Origin: Alicyclobacillaceae bacterium I2511
Lineage (GTDB): Bacteria > Bacillota > Bacilli > Alicyclobacillales > Alicyclobacillaceae
Direction: 5' to 3'
DNA: 33,592 nucleotides
Assembly (NCBI GenBank): GCA_003584005.1
Contig: QXHL01000028.1
Span: forward strand, 1-33,592
The stretch's first letter is position 1. Every line of letters starts with the position of its first letter. The notes beneath the pieces are model-generated. The model made no database searches, had not been told where the DNA came from, and was given only the letters and a program-made list of their open reading frames with translations. Positions 30,488 to 33,592 of this stretch are shown here, in pieces. The position numbers and the translations under genes are program-made.

Positions 30488-31138
30488 TTGTTGATTTCCG
30501 AAAGTAATCAACAGGCTATTCGCAAACGATTTGCTGGATTGGTGAATCCGGTAGTCCTGCAGTATTTTGAATCTTCCTTGAATTGCCCCATGTGTTCTGA
30601 AGTCAAGACATTGCTACAAGAACTCACTGGTTTATCCGACTTACTGACTTTGGAAGTGGTCAATGTCTATGCGGACGAGGCACGGGCAAAGGAAGCACAG
30701 GTGGATAAAGCACCTACAATTATTTTGACCGATGACACTCGCAAAGATTATGGTATTCGCTACCATGGGGCACCTAGTGGTTACGAGTTTGCCGCCTTGT
30801 TGGAGGATATTTTGATGGTATCCAAAGGCGATTCTGGATTGCAAAAGGCGACTCGGGAAATGCTCGCAAGTTTGGTTAATCCCGTACATCTTGAGGTTTT
30901 TGTCACACCCACTTGACCCTATTGTCCGGCCGCGGTGCGGCTCGCGCATCAGTTTGCGTATCAGTCTGAACAGGTGACTGGCTTCATGGTTGAAGCGTCG
31001 GAGTTTCCAGAGTGGTCTGAACAGTTCAGCGTATATGGGGTACCTAAAACTGTAATCAACCGTACAGAGGAGCATTCGCTGGAGGGTGCTGTTCCAGAGC
31101 AGATGTTCTTGGATGCTGTCATGGAAGCGGCAAAGTAA
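30488..31138 (+). CDS. Two-domain protein disulfide oxidoreductase, selenoprotein (in-frame TGA = Sec143)
   Basis: A 216-residue tandem thioredoxin/glutaredoxin-fold protein of the PDO type. Domain 1 has C33-P-M-C36. Domain 2 reads EVFVTPT, then TGA at 30914-30916, then PYCPAAVRLAHQFA, so the usual VTPTCPYCP active site becomes U143-P-Y-C146. After the TGA the frame stays open for 73 codons with full PDO homology (VEASEFPEWSEQFSVYGVPK) to TAA 31138. Sec in the N-terminal position of a CxxC motif would lower the redox potential and raise reactivity. The start is TTG 30488 (or TTG 30491), after GAGGGGGG. A hairpin follows the TGA by 11 bases. It is the last gene of the rhodanese operon, before a strong terminator. 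Confidence 0.9.
30928..30942 (+). promoter_or_regulatory. Candidate bacterial SECIS hairpin of the PDO gene
   Basis: GGCCGC (30928-30933) pairs with GCGGCT (30937-30942), six pairs with one G-U at the base, around a GGT loop. It begins 11 bases after the TGA codon. The GGT loop resembles the G/U-containing apical loop recognised by SelB. Confidence 0.6.
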
Positions 31139-31157
31139 AATAACTGCAACTGTGTGA

Positions 31158-31210
31158 CCCGTGTGTTGAAGTCCAGTCTGTTGCCTGGGTTTCAATGCGC
31201 GGGCTTTTTA
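31158..31210 (+). terminator. Intrinsic terminator after the PDO gene
   Basis: CCCGTGTGTTGAAG (31158-31171) can pair along its full 14 bases with TTTCAATGCGCGGG (31190-31203), with several G-U pairs. The loop has an inner CCAG/CTGG stem, and CTTTTTAT follows directly. It closes the rhodanese-PDO operon. Confidence 0.85.
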
Positions 31211-31434
31211 TAAACGGCTGTCGCGGAAATAAACATTACAATGAGACCGTCGAGACCATCGAGTCCCGTTCTTTGAGGCCAGAGTTTATGGGGCCATACG
31301 ATGTGGCAACTTGGTCCTGGCTACGCGAACGCACGGCACAGTATTATGAGATTGAAGTGGTGGAAAACGTGAAGAACGCAGTGTTCTGGAGGGGTGTTAT
31401 GTCATAGAAGCCTCTACCTGTCATGCAGAGTTGA

Positions 31435-31826
31435 ATCCTAAAGGAGATTTGGGCGCTGCATAAGACCCTGCGGCGGGTAGAGGATTTGTTTAGGGAACTG
31501 AAGACAGACTTGGGGATACGTCCTGTGCAGCCTCAAACCGCCAAAAGAACACAAGCGCACCTATTTATCTCTGTTTTGCGTATCATTTTCTGGCCGTAAC
31601 AGAGCGGCATCTCCGAGAAGTAAGTGACACCAGACGGTGGTTCCCCATTCGGGACGTGCTGAGTACACACCAAAAAATGACCATGGGGTTAGAAGATCAG
31701 GCAGATAACGTGCACTCCGTCCGAGTGTCAGGGAAGCCCGAGGCAAAGCACAGGGATATTTATAAAAAGTGGGGCATTGCAGACCTCCTCAAACCAGAAC
31801 ACAGAATTGTCGCACGAAGGTTGTAG
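31435..31826 (+). pseudogene. Remnant of an IS1634/IS4-type transposase, frameshifted
   Basis: Two adjacent frames give the C-terminal part of a DDE transposase. Frame one reads LKEIWALHKTLRRVEDLFRE, then LKTDLGIRPVQPQTAKRTQA and HLFISVL, and stops at TAA 31597. Shifting by one base near 31578 continues AYHFLAVTERHLREVSDTRR and then WFPIRDVLSTHQKMTMGLED to TAG 31824. The YxxLxRVExxFRxLK and IRDVLSTHQ patterns are typical of IS1634-like elements. The N-terminal two thirds and any terminal inverted repeats are missing, so the copy is dead. It lies between the PDO operon and selD. Confidence 0.8.
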
Positions 31827-31849
31827 TGCCGTAAGAAAAATGACTTTCC

Positions 31850-31948
31850 AAACCTGGCAAACCTGGCAAACCTGGCAAACCTGGCAAACCTGGCAAACCT
31901 GGCAAACCTGGCAAACCTGGCAAACCTGGCAAACCTGGCAAACCTGGC
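31850..31948 (+). repeat. Eleven perfect tandem copies of AAACCTGGC
   Basis: A 9-bp unit repeated eleven times without error, followed by AA and GGCTTCTC. The length is a multiple of three in every frame, so long spurious frames such as repeated Gln-Thr-Trp appear, but there is no ribosome binding site or gene homology. It sits between the transposase remnant and the second structured repeat. Copy number is likely to vary between strains, or it may have been compressed in assembly. Confidence 0.95.
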
Positions 31949-31980
31949 AAGGCTTCTCGGGCATTAAATCGAAAGTTGGG

Positions 31981-32230
31981 CTAGGATCTTCTTAGGAACT
32001 GAATCGACAGTCTCAAATAAGGTACCCCAGGACGCTTATAGGCCTTTTCAAGCCACTTTTCGCATAAATAAGCGTTCGCCAGGCCCTTATTTCAGCAAAA
32101 GCGGTGCAAACATGGTGGGAAAACGTGCAATAGACGACTTTCACACCCTTATTTGCGTTTCATCGCTCGATATTTGATGATTTAGCGACTGGGGGACCCT
32201 TATTTCCAAAATCGGAAATTGGTCCCCCTC
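31981..32230 (+). repeat. Dispersed structured repeat, copy 2 (about 250 bp)
   Basis: Homologous throughout to 5704-5955. The ends fold well here: ACTG-AATCGA-CAGT near the left end, AAATAAG facing CTTATTT in the middle, and a right end with GGGGGACC pairing to GGTCCCCC around an inner ATTTCC/GGAAAT stem. The second hairpin (ATAAG...CTTAT) is partly degraded compared with copy 1. A shorter related head (ACTGATTGAATCGACAGT) recurs at 32328-32345. The gap from here to selD holds only that head and the hairpin before selD. Confidence 0.85.
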
Positions 32231-32498
32231 ACACTAGGGATGTCCATCGCAATCCTTCGGGCAGTGGGGGGCACGCTACTCTAAAAAGCCTTCAAAAACT
32301 CGCAGGGCGTGTCAAGGGTCTAGAGAAACTGATTGAATCGACAGTCTCCTGTTAGTCCCTATCGGAGGTCAAAGGGCCGTTTTTCTCCCATATTTCAACT
32401 AGAATTGGTGAAATAGGGTCTCAAAGTGGACGCTATTGCTGGAATCCAGTGACTGGATATGTCATGATGAAAGTGGCAGCGATGGTGTGTGTGGACTT

Positions 32499-32545
32499 CC
32501 CCCCCGGCTTTTGTCTGCGCTTAGAGAGGGGCTGCCGAAAGGGGG
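32499..32545 (+). promoter_or_regulatory. Possible hairpin hiding the selD ribosome binding site
   Basis: CCCCC (32499-32503) and CGGC (32505-32508) face GCCG (32534-32537) and GGGGG (32541-32545), nine pairs with a small internal loop. GGGGG is the probable selD ribosome binding site, 8 bases before ATG 32554. The fold could limit selD translation. It is only a base-pairing observation. Confidence 0.35.
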
Positions 32546-32553
32546 CGGTGATA

Positions 32554-33592
32554 ATGTACGAAATTCAACGGGATTGGTCCCATTTAACGGCTTTTACTTC
32601 CTGCTCTGGGTGAGCTGCTAAGATGGGTCCGGGGGACCTAGCAAAACTGGTGGAACCTTTAGTAGGAATGCAAACTTTTGATCCCCGCCTATTGGTGGGG
32701 CTGGACCATCCAGATGATGCTGCGGTATACCAAGTCAGTGACGACGTCACCCTGGTGTTTACAATGGATTTCATTACGCCTGTAGTGGATGATGCGTGGA
32801 CATGGGGCGCAATAGCGGCCACCAACGCAATGAGTGACATCTGGGCCATGGGTGGACGTCCGATTTTAGCGTTGAATATGGCGGCCTTTCCGAAGGACAT
32901 GCCTGTCCAGGTGGGTAGTCAAGTCATCGGTGGTGGCGTGGATGCGTCGCGCAGAGCAGGTGCCTTGGTGGTGGGCGGCCATTCTGTGGAAGATGAAGAG
33001 CCTAAATACGGGTTGGCGGTGGTGGGCCTCGTAAATCCGCACCAACTCATTCGTAAAAATGGGGCTAAGGTTGGAGATCGGTTGGTTTTGACCAAACCTG
33101 TGGGCGGTGGGTTGCTAGTTAAACTGGGTAAAAGCGCAACAACAGGTGTGGACGGGATGGCTATGGCCATCGAGAATATGTTGCGGTTAAATCGTGTTGC
33201 ATCAGAATTGGCCATCCAAACGGGAGTTTTTGGGGGGACGGATGTTACGGGGTTCGGAATTCTTGGCCATGGGGTAGAGATGGCTCGGGAAGCGGGTGTA
33301 CAATTCCGCCTTCACTATGGGATGTTACCCGTGTTGGATGGGGCCGTGGAAGAGGCCAAAGCAGGCCGCAATTTTCCAGGAAAAACATGGCAAAATAAAG
33401 AGTACTTTGCCACGAGCGTGGATTTTGACGAAGCATTGCCACAGCATCTGCAAAATCTGCTGTGGTCCCCTGAAACTTCGGGTGGACTGCTGCTGAGCGT
33501 TCCTCCAGAGCGCACAGAAAAATTTGTGCAAGCGCTACGAGTTTTGGGGGAAGAGGCGTGGGTTGTCGGGGAAGTCGAATCTGGGGCGGGCC
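32554..33592 (+). CDS. selD: Selenophosphate synthetase, itself a selenoprotein (Sec20); 3' end outside window
   Basis: SelD makes selenophosphate from selenide and ATP, the selenium donor for Sec-tRNA synthesis. From ATG 32554 the frame reads MYEIQRDWSHLTAFTSCSG, TGA (32611-32613, Sec20), AAKMGPGDLAKLV and onward. The TSCSG-U-AAK-G segment is the glycine-rich active-site loop, where SelD enzymes have Cys or Sec followed by the catalytic Lys (K23). Later motifs are intact: AATNAMSDIWAMGGRPILAL, GGTDVTGFGILGHGVEMA and SPETSGGLLLSVPPE. Starting instead at ATG 32623 would remove the catalytic loop and is wrong. A 7-bp hairpin lies 11 bases past the TGA. The gene runs off the right edge. Confidence 0.95.
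32624..32640 (+). promoter_or_regulatory. Candidate bacterial SECIS hairpin of selD
   Basis: TGGGTCC (32624-32630) pairs with GGACCTA (32634-32640), seven pairs with one G-U, around a GGG loop. It begins 11 bases after the Sec codon, as in the PDO gene. Confidence 0.62.

Noticed and set aside
30488-30916. Single-domain protein ending at the TGA, plus a separate 67-residue gene after it
   Set aside because: The break falls precisely at the active-site Cys position with uninterrupted homology on both sides, which is better explained by Sec.
31195-31407. 70-residue coding sequence after the PDO gene
   Set aside because: Its ATG lies inside the terminator hairpin arm, there is no ribosome binding site and the product matches nothing I know. 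It may be a decayed fragment linked to the transposase remnant.
31850-31948. CRISPR array
   Set aside because: Units are 9 bp, perfectly contiguous and without spacers; no cas genes are present.
31777-31995. Coding sequence for a Gln-Thr-Trp repeat protein
   Set aside because: The frame exists only because the 9-bp repeat lacks stops. There is no ribosome binding site or homology outside the repeat, and the reverse strand is equally open.
32623-33592. selD starting at ATG 32623
   Set aside because: This would delete the catalytic glycine-rich loop and Lys23.
1-33592. tRNA genes, including tRNA-Sec
   Set aside because: No T-arm GGTTCGA-type sequence with a matching acceptor stem was seen by eye; a covariance search was not possible.

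Overview
The window most likely comes from a spore-forming, Gram-positive Firmicute of the Bacillales (Alicyclobacillaceae-like). The signs are a SinI-type antirepressor, strong AGGAGG-type ribosome binding sites with many GTG/TTG starts, a CblS-like kinase, CcdA/ResA thiol proteins and a CstR repressor. The genus is an inference. Positions 27-59 look like an Illumina Nextera adapter, so the left edge is a raw contig end and the first gene's true 5' end is uncertain.

Layout. Positions 63-5666 hold the end of a phenylacetate/aromatic catabolic operon (paaD, paaK, thiolase, aldehyde dehydrogenase) followed by a CblS-like PurM-family kinase. A 250-bp structured repeat fills the next gap. Then come an APC permease (minus), a lipoprotein polysaccharide deacetylase with TPRs, a phosphodiester glycosidase and its coupled partner, a VTT membrane protein, an aminoglycoside-phosphotransferase-fold kinase and an MFS transporter. 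A MalT-like LuxR regulator (minus), a SinI-like peptide, an unknown protein, a DHA2 efflux pump and a GntR regulator follow. Positions 20820-24897 carry a compact putative redox/nitrogen-oxide operon: MIP18 protein, Crp/Fnr regulator, double-DUF2249 protein, 12-TM haem-copper/NnrS-like protein and radical SAM/SPASM enzyme.

The most notable part is 24900-33592, a sulfur/selenium redox region. It contains ccdA, a ResA-like thioredoxin, an unknown membrane protein, a HesB/IscA-like protein, a TauE/SafE exporter, a CstR-type persulfide sensor, two rhodaneses, a two-domain protein disulfide oxidoreductase (PDO) and selD. Three of these genes are interrupted by an in-frame TGA exactly where the family has a catalytic or cluster-binding Cys, or (SelD) Cys/Sec, and a hairpin lies just downstream each time. 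They read as selenoproteins: HesB-like U34, PDO U143 and SelD U20. Five copies of a 16-bp inverted repeat, ATAC(C/G)-N6-GGTAT, lie in this region next to promoter elements. I found none elsewhere by eye. This suggests one CstR regulon linking persulfide/sulfite detoxification, thiol redox and selenoprotein production.

Between the PDO and selD is about 1.4 kb without an intact gene: a strong terminator, a frameshifted IS1634-like transposase remnant, eleven copies of a 9-bp repeat and the second copy of the structured repeat. No tRNA, rRNA or CRISPR array was seen.
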